From: CAYHCE01 sp964355015
GTDB taxonomy: Bacteria > Cyanobacteriota > Cyanobacteriia > PCC-6307 > Cyanobiaceae
NCBI GenBank assembly: GCA_964355015.1
Contig: CAYHCE010000002.1
Location: 62,001 to 126,000, forward strand
Length of the DNA: 64,000 nucleotides
Direction: 5' to 3'
Position numbers and translations under genes: made by a program. Positions 7,580 to 18,123 of this stretch are shown in pieces; position 1 is the first letter of the stretch; each line of letters starts with the position of its first letter. The notes below the pieces were generated by a model. That model had not been told where the DNA came from. It did no database searches and saw only the letters and a list, made by a program, of their open reading frames with translations.

Positions 7580-9931
7580 GTGGTCGCCACCCCGTTCTTC
7601 CCGGTCGCCGACGCCCTGCGGCAGGAGGGGTTGAGCCAGGCCGACTACGCGGAGATCGTGCGGCGGCTGGGTCGGGAGCCGAACCGGGCCGAGCTGGGCA
7701 TGTTCGGCGTGATGTGGTCCGAACACTGCTGCTACCGCAATTCCAGACCCCTGCTGCGGGGCTTCCCCACCACCGGGCCCCGCATCCTGGTGGGGCCCGG
7801 TGAGAACGCCGGGGTGGTGGATCTGGGCCAGGGGCAACGACTCGCCTTCAAGATCGAGAGCCACAACCATCCCTCCGCCGTGGAGCCGTTCCAGGGGGCG
7901 GCCACGGGGGTGGGCGGCATCTTGCGCGACATCTTCACGATGGGCGCACGGCCGATCGCCCTGCTCAACGCCCTGCGCTTCGGTCCCCTCGAAGACGCGC
8001 GAAACGTCGGTCTGATGGAGGGGGTGGTGGCCGGCATCGCCCACTACGGCAACTGCGTCGGCGTGCCGACCGTCGGTGGCGAAGTGGCCTTCGACCCCAG
8101 CTACAGCGGCAATCCTCTCGTCAACGCCATGGCCCTGGGGCTGATGGAAACCGAGGACATCGTCTGCTCCGGTGCCGCCGGTGTCGGCAACCCTGTGGTG
8201 TACGTGGGCAGCACCACGGGCCGTGACGGCATGGGTGGCGCCAGCTTCGCCAGCGCCGAGCTGAGCAAGGCCTCGCTCGACGATCGCCCCGCCGTGCAGG
8301 TGGGCGACCCCTTCCTCGAGAAGGGGTTGATCGAGGCTTGCCTGGAGGCCTTCGAGAGTGGTGATGTGGTGGCGGCCCAGGACATGGGCGCCGCCGGCCT
8401 CACCTGCAGCTGCTCCGAAATGGCCGCCAAGGGCGGCCTGGGCATCGAGCTCGATCTGGATCGGGTGCCGGCCAGGGAACAGGGCATGACCGCCTACGAG
8501 TACCTGCTGAGCGAATCCCAGGAGCGAATGCTGTTCGTGGTGAAGGCCGGCCGCCAGGAGGCCCTGATGGAGCGCTTCCGCCGCTGGGGCCTGCAGGCGG
8601 CGGTGGTGGGACGGGTGCTGGAAGAGAACGTGGTGCGGGTGCTGCAGCACGGCTGTGTGGCGGCCGAGGTGCCCGCCGATGCCCTCGCCGACGACACGCC
8701 GATCAACCACCACGATCTCCTGGCCGAACCACCCGCGGAGGTTCACCGCCACTGGCAGTGGCGTGAGAGCGATCTCCCGCCTGCCACAACGGCGGGCATC
8801 GCATCCCATCCGGGCGTCGGGTCGCTCGGCTGGGCCGAGGTGCTGCTGACCCTGCTCGACGACCCCACCATCGCCAGCAAACGGTGGGTCTGGCGCCAGT
8901 ACGACCATCAGGTTCAGGCCAACACGGTGGTGCCGCCGGGTGGTGCCGATGCGGCGGTGGTGCGGCTGCGGCCCCAGCAGGGGGCGGGTTCCCTGCAGCC
9001 CGCGACCCGCGCCGTGGCGGCCACCGTCGACTGCCCCAATCGCTGGGTGGCCCTCGACCCGGAGCGGGGCGCCGTGGCGGCGGTGGCGGAAGCGGCGCGC
9101 AATCTCTCCTGTGCGGGAGCCGAACCGCTCGCCGTCAGCGACAACCTCAACTTCCCCTCGCCGGACACCCCCACCGGCTACTGGCAGCTGGCCCAGGCCT
9201 GCCGGGGTCTGGCCGAGGCCTGCAGCGCCCTCGCCACGCCGATCACCGGGGGCAACGTTTCCCTCTACAACGAAACCCGCCTGCCGGATGGAACCCTTCA
9301 GCCGATCCATCCCACCCCTGTCGTCGGTATGGTCGGGCTGGTGCACGATCTGGCCCACGTCACCGGCCTGGCCTGGCGGCGGCCGGGAGATACCATCTGG
9401 CTGCTGGGCATGCCCCTGGCAGCAGACGCCGACGACGATCGTCTGGGCCTGGCCGCCGGCAGCTATCTGGAGAGGATTCACGGTCTCCGTACCGGCCGCC
9501 CTCCCCGCACCGATCTGGGGCTCGAACGGGAGGTTCAGGCCCTCCTGCGCGAGGCGATCGCCGCCGGCCTGGTGGCCTCGGCCCACGACCTCAGCGACGG
9601 CGGACTGGCGGTGGCGGCGGCGGAAGCTTGCATCGCCTCCGCTCTGGGCGCCTCCCTGACGCTGCCCGCGACCGGGGGCCGACCCGACCGGTTGCTGTTC
9701 GCCGAAGGGGGTGCCCGCATCCTGGTGAGCGTGGCGCCTGCTGAGGAGAGGGGCTGGCGTTCCCTTCTGGCTTCCACTCCAGAGGTGCCCGCGGCCCCGA
9801 TCGGGCGGGTGGAGGAGCGGCCCGAGCTGCGGATCGAGCGGGATGGGGTCACCCTGCTGGCGGTACCGGTCGAGCAGCTCAGCGGCATATACGAAGCGGC
9901 TCTGCCGCGCCGCCTCTCTGCCACGAACTGA
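7580..9931 (+). CDS. purL: phosphoribosylformylglycinamidine synthase, PurL subunit
   Basis: ATP-dependent conversion of FGAR to FGAM in de novo purine synthesis. About 783 residues, the small PurL form that needs separate PurS and PurQ proteins (not in the window). Typical segments are ELGMFGVMWSEHCCYRNSRP near the N-terminus, KIESHNHPSAVEPFQGAATG and later GGNVSLYNET. The frame extends upstream to 7418 inside the previous gene; GTG 7580 fits the family N-terminus (VVATPFFPVADALRQEGL), though it lacks a clear ribosome site. The next gene in the pathway, purF, follows after 25 bases. Confidence 0.96.
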   Translation: MVATPFFPVADALRQEGLSQADYAEIVRRLGREPNRAELGMFGVMWSEHCCYRNSRPLLRGFPTTGPRILVGPGENAGVVDLGQGQRLAFKIESHNHPSAVEPFQGAATGVGGILRDIFTMGARPIALLNALRFGPLEDARNVGLMEGVVAGIAHYGNCVGVPTVGGEVAFDPSYSGNPLVNAMALGLMETEDIVCSGAAGVGNPVVYVGSTTGRDGMGGASFASAELSKASLDDRPAVQVGDPFLEKGLIEACLEAFESGDVVAAQDMGAAGLTCSCSEMAAKGGLGIELDLDRVPAREQGMTAYEYLLSESQERMLFVVKAGRQEALMERFRRWGLQAAVVGRVLEENVVRVLQHGCVAAEVPADALADDTPINHHDLLAEPPAEVHRHWQWRESDLPPATTAGIASHPGVGSLGWAEVLLTLLDDPTIASKRWVWRQYDHQVQANTVVPPGGADAAVVRLRPQQGAGSLQPATRAVAATVDCPNRWVALDPERGAVAAVAEAARNLSCAGAEPLAVSDNLNFPSPDTPTGYWQLAQACRGLAEACSALATPITGGNVSLYNETRLPDGTLQPIHPTPVVGMVGLVHDLAHVTGLAWRRPGDTIWLLGMPLAADADDDRLGLAAGSYLERIHGLRTGRPPRTDLGLEREVQALLREAIAAGLVASAHDLSDGGLAVAAAEACIASALGASLTLPATGGRPDRLLFAEGGARILVSVAPAEERGWRSLLASTPEVPAAPIGRVEERPELRIERDGVTLLAVPVEQLSGIYEAALPRRLSATN

Positions 9932-9956
9932 GGCACAATATGAAGGTAAAAGAAAG

Positions 9957-11465
<1,509 letters not shown>

Positions 11466-11500
11466 GGGTTCTTCGGTTCTGACCGGGACACAGGCTTTGT

Positions 11501-13957
11501 TCAGGTCAGCAGCGGCACCAGTTCGGCAATGCTGTCCCCGCTGCCTGGCGTCACGCTGATGCCGCTGCCGCCGCAGTCTTCCCGGTTGAGTGCGGCCACG
11601 GCCAGCCGCAGGCTGCGGCCACTGGCGAGACGGATCGCCGCCAGCGGCTGATCAGTGGCCTGCAGATCCACCAACCCATCGCCACGGTTGCTGAAGCGCA
11701 GGCCGATCTGCCCCAGATCGCCCCGCGCGCAGCGGCGCAGACTGTCCACGGCCAGCCGCTTGATCTGTCCCTGGCGGCTGGCCAGCAGCACGTCACCGGC
11801 CTCGTCCACACAGGCGGCTCCCACCACGCTCTCGCCAGGCAGAAGCCGCAGCAGCATCGGTCCCTGGGCCGCCTTGCCCATCAGCGGCAGGGTCGCATCG
11901 TTCACCTCCAGCCGCAACATCCGTCCGGTGCTGGTGGCCACCAACAGATCCTGCCCCTCGCAGCATTCCACCACGCGGCACAGCTGGACGCCATCCCTGA
12001 GCTTGAGCACGGTGGCGGCCCGGCCGGAGAGCTCCAGGAAGGCCTCGATCGGCAGTCGCTTGAAGCGGCCGTCGCTGCTGAGCAGACCGAGGCTGCCGCT
12101 CGGCTCCGCCCCCAGGCGAAACAGCTGGACGATCGGATCGCCCGCCAGTCCGTCCGGCAGGAACTTCTCCAGCACCCCTGGCTGCTGGCCGGCGAACTCC
12201 CAGCGCAGCAGCGCCACCCGGCCACCGGCACTGAAGGCCAGCACGGCCGGTTTCTCCGCCACCGGCAGGATCAGCCGTGCCGGGGCGGGGTGGTCGCCGA
12301 TCGTGACCGGCTCCTCCAGATGGAGACGCCCGAGCAACTGGGGGCCCACGATCCTCACCAGGCCATCGGTCTGGATCAGCAGGCGGACGTCTGCCGGCAG
12401 GGCCTCAAGGGCCTGCTGACGCTGCAGCTCGGTGTTGGGCCGCACCGCCGCGGCCCGTTGGGCGACCAGCTCGTCGCCACCCGCCACCAGACGGGTGCGG
12501 CGCGGGGTGGCATAGCGCTTCTTGAGCGCCCTGAGCTCGGTCACCATCGCATCGAGCAGGGCCTGGCGATCGTCCAGGAGATGGCGGAGCCGCTCCCGCT
12601 CCTCGGCCAGTTCGCTGGCCTCCTTGCGCAGGCCGTCCTGCTCCAGGCTGGTGAGCCGCCGCAACGGCATGGCCAGCACGGCCTCCGCCTGGCGCTCGCT
12701 CAGATCGAAGTGCACCTGCAGGCTGGCCCGCGCAGCGGCGGCGTCCGTGGCGGCCTGAATCCGCTCGATCACTTCCGGCAGGGCGTCGAGAGCGCGGATC
12801 AGCCCCTCCACCACTTCGAGCCGGTCCTCGCAGCGCTTGAGGGCGTGACGGGTGCGGCGGATCAGGGTGTGTTCCCGGTACTCCAGGAACTGCGCCAGCA
12901 GCTGGCGCAGGCTGAGCTGCTGGGGCTGGCCGTTCACCAGGGCCAGCAGGATGGCGCCGAAGTTGCTCTGCAGCGCGGTGCGACGCTGCAGTTCGCCCAG
13001 CACCTTGTCCGGGTCGGCGTCACGGCGCAGCTCGATCACCACCCGCATCCCGTCCCGATCGCTCTCGTCGCGGATGTCGGCGATGCCACCGATCTTGCCC
13101 TCGTTGACCTGCTCTGCCAGCTTCTCGATCCAGCCCGCCTTGCTGAGCTGGTAGGGGAGCTCAGTCACCACCACCGCCGCTCGGCGATGCCGGCCCTTGC
13201 CGGGCTGCACCTCCTCGATGTGGGCCACCCCTCGCATCGGGATGCTGCCGCGGCCGTTCAGGTAGGTATCGCGTACGCCGCTGCCCGTCAGCACCTCGCC
13301 GCCGGTGGGGAAATCAGGGCCGGGAACCAGCTCCAGCAGCTTCTCGTCGCCGAGCTCGGGCTTGCGGATCAGGGCGATCAGCGCCTCCACCACCTCACCG
13401 AGGTTGTGGGGCGGAATGCTGGTGGCCATCCCCACGGCGATGCCGGAGCAGCCGTTGAGCAGCAGGAAGGGCAGCTGGGCCGGCAGCACCGTGGGCTCCT
13501 GCTGGGAGCCGTCGAAGTTGGAGGCGAAATCGACCGTGTCGTCGCCGATCTCATCGAGCAGCGCCTGATGGGCGATCGGCGCCAGCCGGGTTTCTGTGTA
13601 TCGCATCGCGGCCGGTGGGTCGTCGTCCACCGAGCCGAAGTTGCCGTGACCATCGAGCAGCGGATGGCGACTGGCGAAGGTCTGCACCAGCCGTACCAGG
13701 GCGTCATAGACCGCCTGATCGCCATGGGGGTGGTACTTGCCGAGCACATCGCCCACCACCCGGGCGCACTTGCGATAGGGACGATCCGGGGTCAGCCCCA
13801 GCTCGTGCATCGCGAACAGGATCCGTCGCTGCACTGGCTTGAGGCCATCGCGCACGTCCGGAAGAGCCCGGCCCACGATCACGCTCATGGCGTACTCGAG
13901 GTAGGAGCGCTGCATCTCCTGATGCAGGGCGATCGGCTGAACGCGCTCCTCGGCCAT
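11501..13957 (-). CDS. type IIA DNA topoisomerase A subunit (GyrA/ParC family)
   Basis: 818 residues. The N-terminal breakage-reunion domain has GLKPVQRRILFAM, YHPHGDQAVYDALVRL and the catalytic tyrosine of AAMRYTETR (Tyr120). A coiled coil covers about 380-480 and a six-bladed beta-pinwheel forms the C-terminus. The position equivalent to E. coli GyrA Ser83 is Gln81, while the nearby Asp is kept (Asp85). I do not see a canonical QRRGGKG GyrA-box; the nearest blade reads ASRQGQIKRLAV. This suggests a topoisomerase IV-like or second gyrase A subunit. It converges on purF with 35 bases between stops and lies opposite to its neighbours. Confidence 0.9.
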   Translation of the reverse strand: MAEERVQPIALHQEMQRSYLEYAMSVIVGRALPDVRDGLKPVQRRILFAMHELGLTPDRPYRKCARVVGDVLGKYHPHGDQAVYDALVRLVQTFASRHPLLDGHGNFGSVDDDPPAAMRYTETRLAPIAHQALLDEIGDDTVDFASNFDGSQQEPTVLPAQLPFLLLNGCSGIAVGMATSIPPHNLGEVVEALIALIRKPELGDEKLLELVPGPDFPTGGEVLTGSGVRDTYLNGRGSIPMRGVAHIEEVQPGKGRHRRAAVVVTELPYQLSKAGWIEKLAEQVNEGKIGGIADIRDESDRDGMRVVIELRRDADPDKVLGELQRRTALQSNFGAILLALVNGQPQQLSLRQLLAQFLEYREHTLIRRTRHALKRCEDRLEVVEGLIRALDALPEVIERIQAATDAAAARASLQVHFDLSERQAEAVLAMPLRRLTSLEQDGLRKEASELAEERERLRHLLDDRQALLDAMVTELRALKKRYATPRRTRLVAGGDELVAQRAAAVRPNTELQRQQALEALPADVRLLIQTDGLVRIVGPQLLGRLHLEEPVTIGDHPAPARLILPVAEKPAVLAFSAGGRVALLRWEFAGQQPGVLEKFLPDGLAGDPIVQLFRLGAEPSGSLGLLSSDGRFKRLPIEAFLELSGRAATVLKLRDGVQLCRVVECCEGQDLLVATSTGRMLRLEVNDATLPLMGKAAQGPMLLRLLPGESVVGAACVDEAGDVLLASRQGQIKRLAVDSLRRCARGDLGQIGLRFSNRGDGLVDLQATDQPLAAIRLASGRSLRLAVAALNREDCGGSGISVTPGSGDSIAELVPLLT

Positions 13958-14016
13958 CCGGGTCTGGGGTCTGAGGGCGGAAGGGGCTCAGCCTACAGAT
14001 CTCGTCCAGACCGGCC

Positions 14017-14919
14017 CTATTCGCCGGTCTCCTCCTCCGTGTCGCTGCTGCCGCTGGCGTTGGCGCTGGCCCGGTCCACAGCGGCCTTGAGGCTCGGAGA
14101 GCCCAGCAGGGTCTGCGTGCTGGCCCGCAGCCGCGGACCCCAGAGCTGTTCCTTCTGGTACGCCTCCAACACGTAGTTGGGTTCAAGGCCGAGGGCCTGG
14201 CTGGCCAGTGCCTGGGCTTCGGTCTTGCCGTCCGGGGTGGTGTGGAGCGCGGAGGCGAGGGCCAGCATCGGTTCGGCGCCCTTGGGATTGATCGCCAGGG
14301 CCCGGCGCCAGCGCTGAATCGCCTCGGCGTTGCGGCCCAGCTCGAACAGCACCAGCCCCTGGTTGTTGATCGCTTCCCAGAAGTCCTTGCGCAGGGCTGA
14401 GGCCCGTTCGAAGGACCCCAGGGCTGCCTGGGGATTGTTCAGAAGCAGGTGGGCGTTGCCCAGGTCGAAGTAGGCGCCGGGATTCTTCCCGTCGATGCGG
14501 AGACCCTCCTCCAGCAGCCCGACCGCCTGGCCGGGCTGACCATCCCGCAGCGCCAGCGATCCCTCCGCGAACCAGATGCCGGGATTGCGCGGATCCAGTT
14601 GCTTGGCCCGCGCCAGGGACTGGCTGGCCTGCTTGATCTGATTGCTGCGCAACTGGGCTTCCGCCAGCAGAACCCAGCCACGGGGATCCTCGGGAAGCAG
14701 GCGAACGGTGAGGGCCGCCAGCCGGGCCGCGTCATCGGCCTGACCGAGGCGCAGCAGGCGGGTGGCTGCCTGGGCGATGCCAAGCCCCGCGGCCTCGAGC
14801 TCCTGGCTGCGCGGCACATAGACGTAGGGGACCAGGGCCAGGGCCGCAGGAGCGGAGCCGATCACCATGGACAAGGCCAGTGGAGCCATCGCCAGATGTT
14901 TGAACCAGCGCGGTGCCAT
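14017..14919 (-). CDS. secreted or membrane-anchored TPR protein
   Basis: 300 residues. An N-terminal hydrophobic stretch (LAMAPLALSMVIGSAPAALAL) is a signal peptide or anchor, followed by tandem tetratricopeptide repeats from about 50 to 230 (for example GAYFDLGNAHLLLNNPQAAL and ALNNQG-like NNQGLVLFELGRNAEAIQRW). The C-terminus is Ser/Glu-rich. TPRs mediate protein-protein contacts; the partner is unknown. The gene lies 26 bases after queG on the same strand and 59 bases before the topoisomerase gene, so the three may form one minus-strand operon. Confidence 0.85.
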   Translation of the reverse strand: MAPRWFKHLAMAPLALSMVIGSAPAALALVPYVYVPRSQELEAAGLGIAQAATRLLRLGQADDAARLAALTVRLLPEDPRGWVLLAEAQLRSNQIKQASQSLARAKQLDPRNPGIWFAEGSLALRDGQPGQAVGLLEEGLRIDGKNPGAYFDLGNAHLLLNNPQAALGSFERASALRKDFWEAINNQGLVLFELGRNAEAIQRWRRALAINPKGAEPMLALASALHTTPDGKTEAQALASQALGLEPNYVLEAYQKEQLWGPRLRASTQTLLGSPSLKAAVDRASANASGSSDTEEETGE

Positions 14920-14945
14920 GCCAGCCGTTCATTCCCTGATACAGC

Positions 14946-15959
14946 CTAGGCGGCGGGTCCGGCCGGGTCCCTTGCGCCGGCGGAGGCCCTGCCGTCACCC
15001 ACCGCTGCCCGCAGGTTGCGTCGCCACATCCAGGGTCTGATCCGCCGCAGGGCGGAGCCCCGCAGGCGCTCATCCCATTCCGCGTCGCTCCACTCCAGCG
15101 CCTCCTCGGCCCGTAGATCCAGCAGCCAGTCCCGGGGCTGCAGGTCGGGATCCGTGCTGCTGGGCAGGGGCTGGCGGTTCCACGGGCAGACGTCCTGGCA
15201 GATGTCGCAGCCGGCCACCCAGCGGCCCATGGCGGCGGCGATCGGCGCGGGCAGTTCCGCTTCCCGGTTCTCGATCGTGTGGAAGGAAAGGCAGAGGCGC
15301 GCATCCACCACGAACGGCTCGGTGATGGCGTGGGTGGGACAGGCCTCCAGGCAGCGGCTGCAGCGGCCGCACAGGGGCTCGGCCGGCGAATCCGGCGGCA
15401 GCTCCAGGCTGGTGAGAAGGTGCCCGATCAGGAACCAGGAGCCCCGCCGGGGATGAATCAGGTTTCCGTTCTTGCCGATCCAGCCGAGCCCTGCCTGCTC
15501 GGCCCAGGCCTTGTCCAGCAGTGGAGCGCTGTCCACACAGGCACGCCAGCGCACCCCGGGCCGGCGGCTGTCGAGCCAGCGCCCCAGCCGCCTCAGCCGG
15601 CCATCGATCACCCGGTGATAGTCGCGGCCCCAGCCGTAGCGGGCCACCGCCAGGCTGCCCGGTATCCGCTCGGTGGCCACGTGATAGTTGAGCCCCACCG
15701 CCAGCAGGCTGCGCACGCCCGGCAGCAGCGCGTCCACGTCACCGCGGCGTGGATCGGCCATCCAGCCCATGTTCGCCTGGTAGCCGGCCGCCAGCCAGCG
15801 CTCCAGGGCCGCCGTCCGCAGTCGCATTCGTTCATCACCGGGCACGGCGGCGATGCCCACCGGCGCGAAACCCAGAGCCGACGCCTGCTGTTTGAGCCCG
15901 GTGGCCAGGCACTCCAGTGAGGCGGCCGCGGGGTCCCCATGGGGCGGTTCTGTTCTCAC
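14946..15959 (-). CDS. queG: epoxyqueuosine reductase
   Basis: Last step of queuosine synthesis: cobalamin-dependent reduction of epoxyqueuosine in tRNA. 337 residues from GTG 15959. The catalytic Asp lies in VDSAPLLDK (about 143), followed by GWIGKN, and two 4Fe-4S clusters are bound by CGRCSRCLEACP (about 197-207) and GCDICQDVCPWN (about 250-261). It is divergent from the HpsJ-like gene, with only 31 bases between start codons. Its cobalamin need fits the corrinoid gene cbiD elsewhere in the window. Confidence 0.94.
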   Translation of the reverse strand: MRTEPPHGDPAAASLECLATGLKQQASALGFAPVGIAAVPGDERMRLRTAALERWLAAGYQANMGWMADPRRGDVDALLPGVRSLLAVGLNYHVATERIPGSLAVARYGWGRDYHRVIDGRLRRLGRWLDSRRPGVRWRACVDSAPLLDKAWAEQAGLGWIGKNGNLIHPRRGSWFLIGHLLTSLELPPDSPAEPLCGRCSRCLEACPTHAITEPFVVDARLCLSFHTIENREAELPAPIAAAMGRWVAGCDICQDVCPWNRQPLPSSTDPDLQPRDWLLDLRAEEALEWSDAEWDERLRGSALRRIRPWMWRRNLRAAVGDGRASAGARDPAGPAA

Positions 15960-15990
15960 CCGTACAGTTGCGCCAGATTGTCATCCTGCT

Positions 15991-16641
15991 GTGACCACTG
16001 CCCCGACCGGACGTCTCGGCTACCTGCTCCGCTGGCTCGGCCTCACCCTCGTCGTCCTGCTGGCGCTGCAACTCACTGCCGTTCTTTCCTCCTGGAGCTG
16101 GCAGGAGGAGGCCTTCCGCCAGATGGTGATCGAGCGACTGGTGACCCAGTCGCCGCTGGCGCTGGTGGGTCTGATGCTGATCCTGTTCGGTTCCCGTCTC
16201 GACGAGCCCCAGTCGCTCCGCACTCCCCTTCGCTGGGCGGTCGCTGTGATTGCCGCCCTGCTGGCCATCGGTCTGGCGGTTGCGGTGCCTGCCTCGATCA
16301 GCGGCGACAGCGTGCTGACGGCCCAGACCGAACAGTCCCTGGCTGCCAAGCGCAGCCAGCTGGAGATGGCCAGGCAGCAGAGCCAGAACCCCCAGGTGGT
16401 GGCCCAGCTGGTGCGCCAGGCCGAACAGAGCGGCCAGGTGCCGCCCCAGGCCACCGAGGAACAGAAACAGCTGGCCGCGCGTGGCTTCATCGACCGTCAG
16501 CTGCAACAGATGGATCAGCAGTTCAAGGAGGCCGAACGGGCCAACGCTCTGGCCCTCAGCCAGCGTCGCTACGCCGGCACCGGCTCGGCCGTGGTGCTGG
16601 CCGTGGCCTTCACCCTGCTGGCTCTGGCGGCCGTCCTCTGA
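15991..16641 (+). CDS. HpsJ-like membrane protein
   Basis: 216 residues from GTG 15991; the frame is open upstream but overlaps queG. There are two N-terminal membrane segments (LGLTLVVLLALQLTAVLSS and LALVGLMLILFG), a third (AVAVIAALLAIGLAVAVPA), a long Gln/Glu-rich amphipathic helix at about 105-185 and a final membrane helix (VVLAVAFTLLALAAVL). This layout matches cyanobacterial HpsJ-family proteins, named after hormogonium polysaccharide secretion. A unicellular host would use it for something else, so the name is a family label only. Confidence 0.72.
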   Translation: MTTAPTGRLGYLLRWLGLTLVVLLALQLTAVLSSWSWQEEAFRQMVIERLVTQSPLALVGLMLILFGSRLDEPQSLRTPLRWAVAVIAALLAIGLAVAVPASISGDSVLTAQTEQSLAAKRSQLEMARQQSQNPQVVAQLVRQAEQSGQVPPQATEEQKQLAARGFIDRQLQQMDQQFKEAERANALALSQRRYAGTGSAVVLAVAFTLLALAAVL

Positions 16642-16697
16642 GAGCGGATCGTCCGACTGCCGGTCAACCGCCTGGCTAAGTTGCTGGGAGCGTTCTG

Positions 16698-17474
16698 ATG
16701 GCCGGTCTTCCGGGGTCTCCCGTGGTGCAGTCGAGTCCCAGACCTGATCAACCCCTGGGCACCCGCTTGCAGCAGGATCTGAAGAACGATCTGATCGCCG
16801 GTCTGCTGGTGGTCATTCCGCTGGCCACCACCATCTGGCTGGCCACCACGGTGAGCCGCTTCGTCCTGGCGTTTCTCACCTCGATTCCCAAGCAGCTCAA
16901 CCCGTTCAACACCCTCAATCCGTTCCTGCAGGAGCTGATCAACCTGGGAGTGGGTCTGCTGGTGCCGCTGCTCGGCATCCTGCTGATCGGCCTGATGGCC
17001 CGCAACATCGTCGGTCGCTGGCTTCTGGACTTCGGTGAGGGCACCCTGCAGCGGATCCCCTTGGCTGGATCCGTTTACAAGACCCTCAAGCAGCTGCTGG
17101 AAACCGTCCTGCGGGACAACTCCACCCGCTTCCGACGCGTGGTGCTGGTGGAGTACCCCAGCCAGGGGCTTTATGCCCTGGGTTTTGTCACCGGTGTGCT
17201 GGGCTCGGCGATGCAGGGGCCCTTCCAGCAGCCGATGCTGAGCGTGTTCATTCCCACGGCCCCGAACCCCACCACCGGCTGGTATGCCGTCGTGCCCGAG
17301 GCAGCGGTGCGGGACCTGGAGCTGTCCGTCGAGGATGCTTTCCGCACGATCATCTCCGCTGGCATCGTCAGCCCGGATGACGAGCGGGACACCCCTGCCG
17401 GTCGCAGCTTCTCCAGCCTTCTGGCACAGTTGCGCGCCCCCGTCTTCTCCTCAGCTCCCCCCAACAAGGCCTGA
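16698..17474 (+). CDS. DUF502 family membrane protein
   Basis: 258 residues. Two membrane helices (IAGLLVVIPLATTIWLATTV and LGVGLLVPLLGILLIGLMA) are followed by a conserved soluble domain with RIPLAGSVYKTLKQLLETV, LVEYPSQGLYALGFVTG and FIPTAPNPTTGWYAVVP, the signature of the DUF502 family found widely in bacteria and plants. Function is not established from sequence. Its stop overlaps directly with the nusB start region (TGAGTG), so the two are likely translationally coupled. Confidence 0.88.
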   Translation: MAGLPGSPVVQSSPRPDQPLGTRLQQDLKNDLIAGLLVVIPLATTIWLATTVSRFVLAFLTSIPKQLNPFNTLNPFLQELINLGVGLLVPLLGILLIGLMARNIVGRWLLDFGEGTLQRIPLAGSVYKTLKQLLETVLRDNSTRFRRVVLVEYPSQGLYALGFVTGVLGSAMQGPFQQPMLSVFIPTAPNPTTGWYAVVPEAAVRDLELSVEDAFRTIISAGIVSPDDERDTPAGRSFSSLLAQLRAPVFSSAPPNKA

Positions 17475-18116
17475 GTGTCCGTAGGCCCCTTCCGTTCCCC
17501 GATGCAGAGTCGATCCGTCTCCAGAGAACTGGCCCTGCTGATGCTCGGCCAGGTCAACGACCGCCTGCCAGCCACCGATCTGTCCCTCGACTCCCTGCTC
17601 CAGCAGGCCCTGGTCAGCCTCGGCCAGCATGTGCGAGAGGCTCTCGACAATTCCGAACTCGATCTGCAGCAGGCGCAGCAGCAACTGCTCGAAAGCGAGC
17701 TGATCGACGGGGAGGCCCAGTTGCCCCGTGTGCGCGACCATCTGCAGCGTGGGCTCACCCAGGCGGAGCAGGCCCTCAACCGGCTCTCCGCCAGCCTGGA
17801 TCTGCCCCGTCTGCTGCTGCTGGCCGATCAGGAGGAGATCCGTCGCGGCGCCATCGAGCGGACCCGGGCCGTGCTGCAGCAGCGCGAGGAGCTCGATCGG
17901 CGCCTCGATGCGGTGATGGAGGGCTGGCGGCTGGGCCGCCTGCCCCGCATCGATCGGGACATCCTGCGGCTGGCTGCGGTCGACCTCGACAGCTTCGGTA
18001 CCCCGGCGCCCGTGGCCTGCAATGAGGCGGTCGAACTGGCCAACCGCTACAGCGACGAGCAGGGGCGAAGGATGATCAACGGGATCCTGCGCCGGCTCAC
18101 CACCGCCGTGTCCTGA
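17475..18116 (+). CDS. nusB: transcription antitermination factor NusB
   Basis: 213 residues from GTG 17475, which touches the stop of the previous gene. ATG 17502 (MQSRSVSRELALLMLGQ) is where homologues commonly begin and may be the true start. The all-helical NusB fold is recognised by SRELALLML at the N-terminus and the C-terminal LPRIDRDILRLAAVDL, NEAVELANRYSDEQGRRMIN. NusB binds boxA RNA with NusE (S10) in rRNA antitermination. The N-terminal half carries a larger Gln-rich insert than E. coli NusB, as usual in cyanobacteria. ftsY follows after 7 bases. Confidence 0.92.
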   Translation: MSVGPFRSPMQSRSVSRELALLMLGQVNDRLPATDLSLDSLLQQALVSLGQHVREALDNSELDLQQAQQQLLESELIDGEAQLPRVRDHLQRGLTQAEQALNRLSASLDLPRLLLLADQEEIRRGAIERTRAVLQQREELDRRLDAVMEGWRLGRLPRIDRDILRLAAVDLDSFGTPAPVACNEAVELANRYSDEQGRRMINGILRRLTTAVS

Positions 18117-18123
18117 GCAAGTC

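Noticed and set aside
12290..14176. 628-codon plus-strand open frame opposite the topoisomerase gene
   Set aside because: It mirrors the codons of the real gene and has no similarity pattern of its own.
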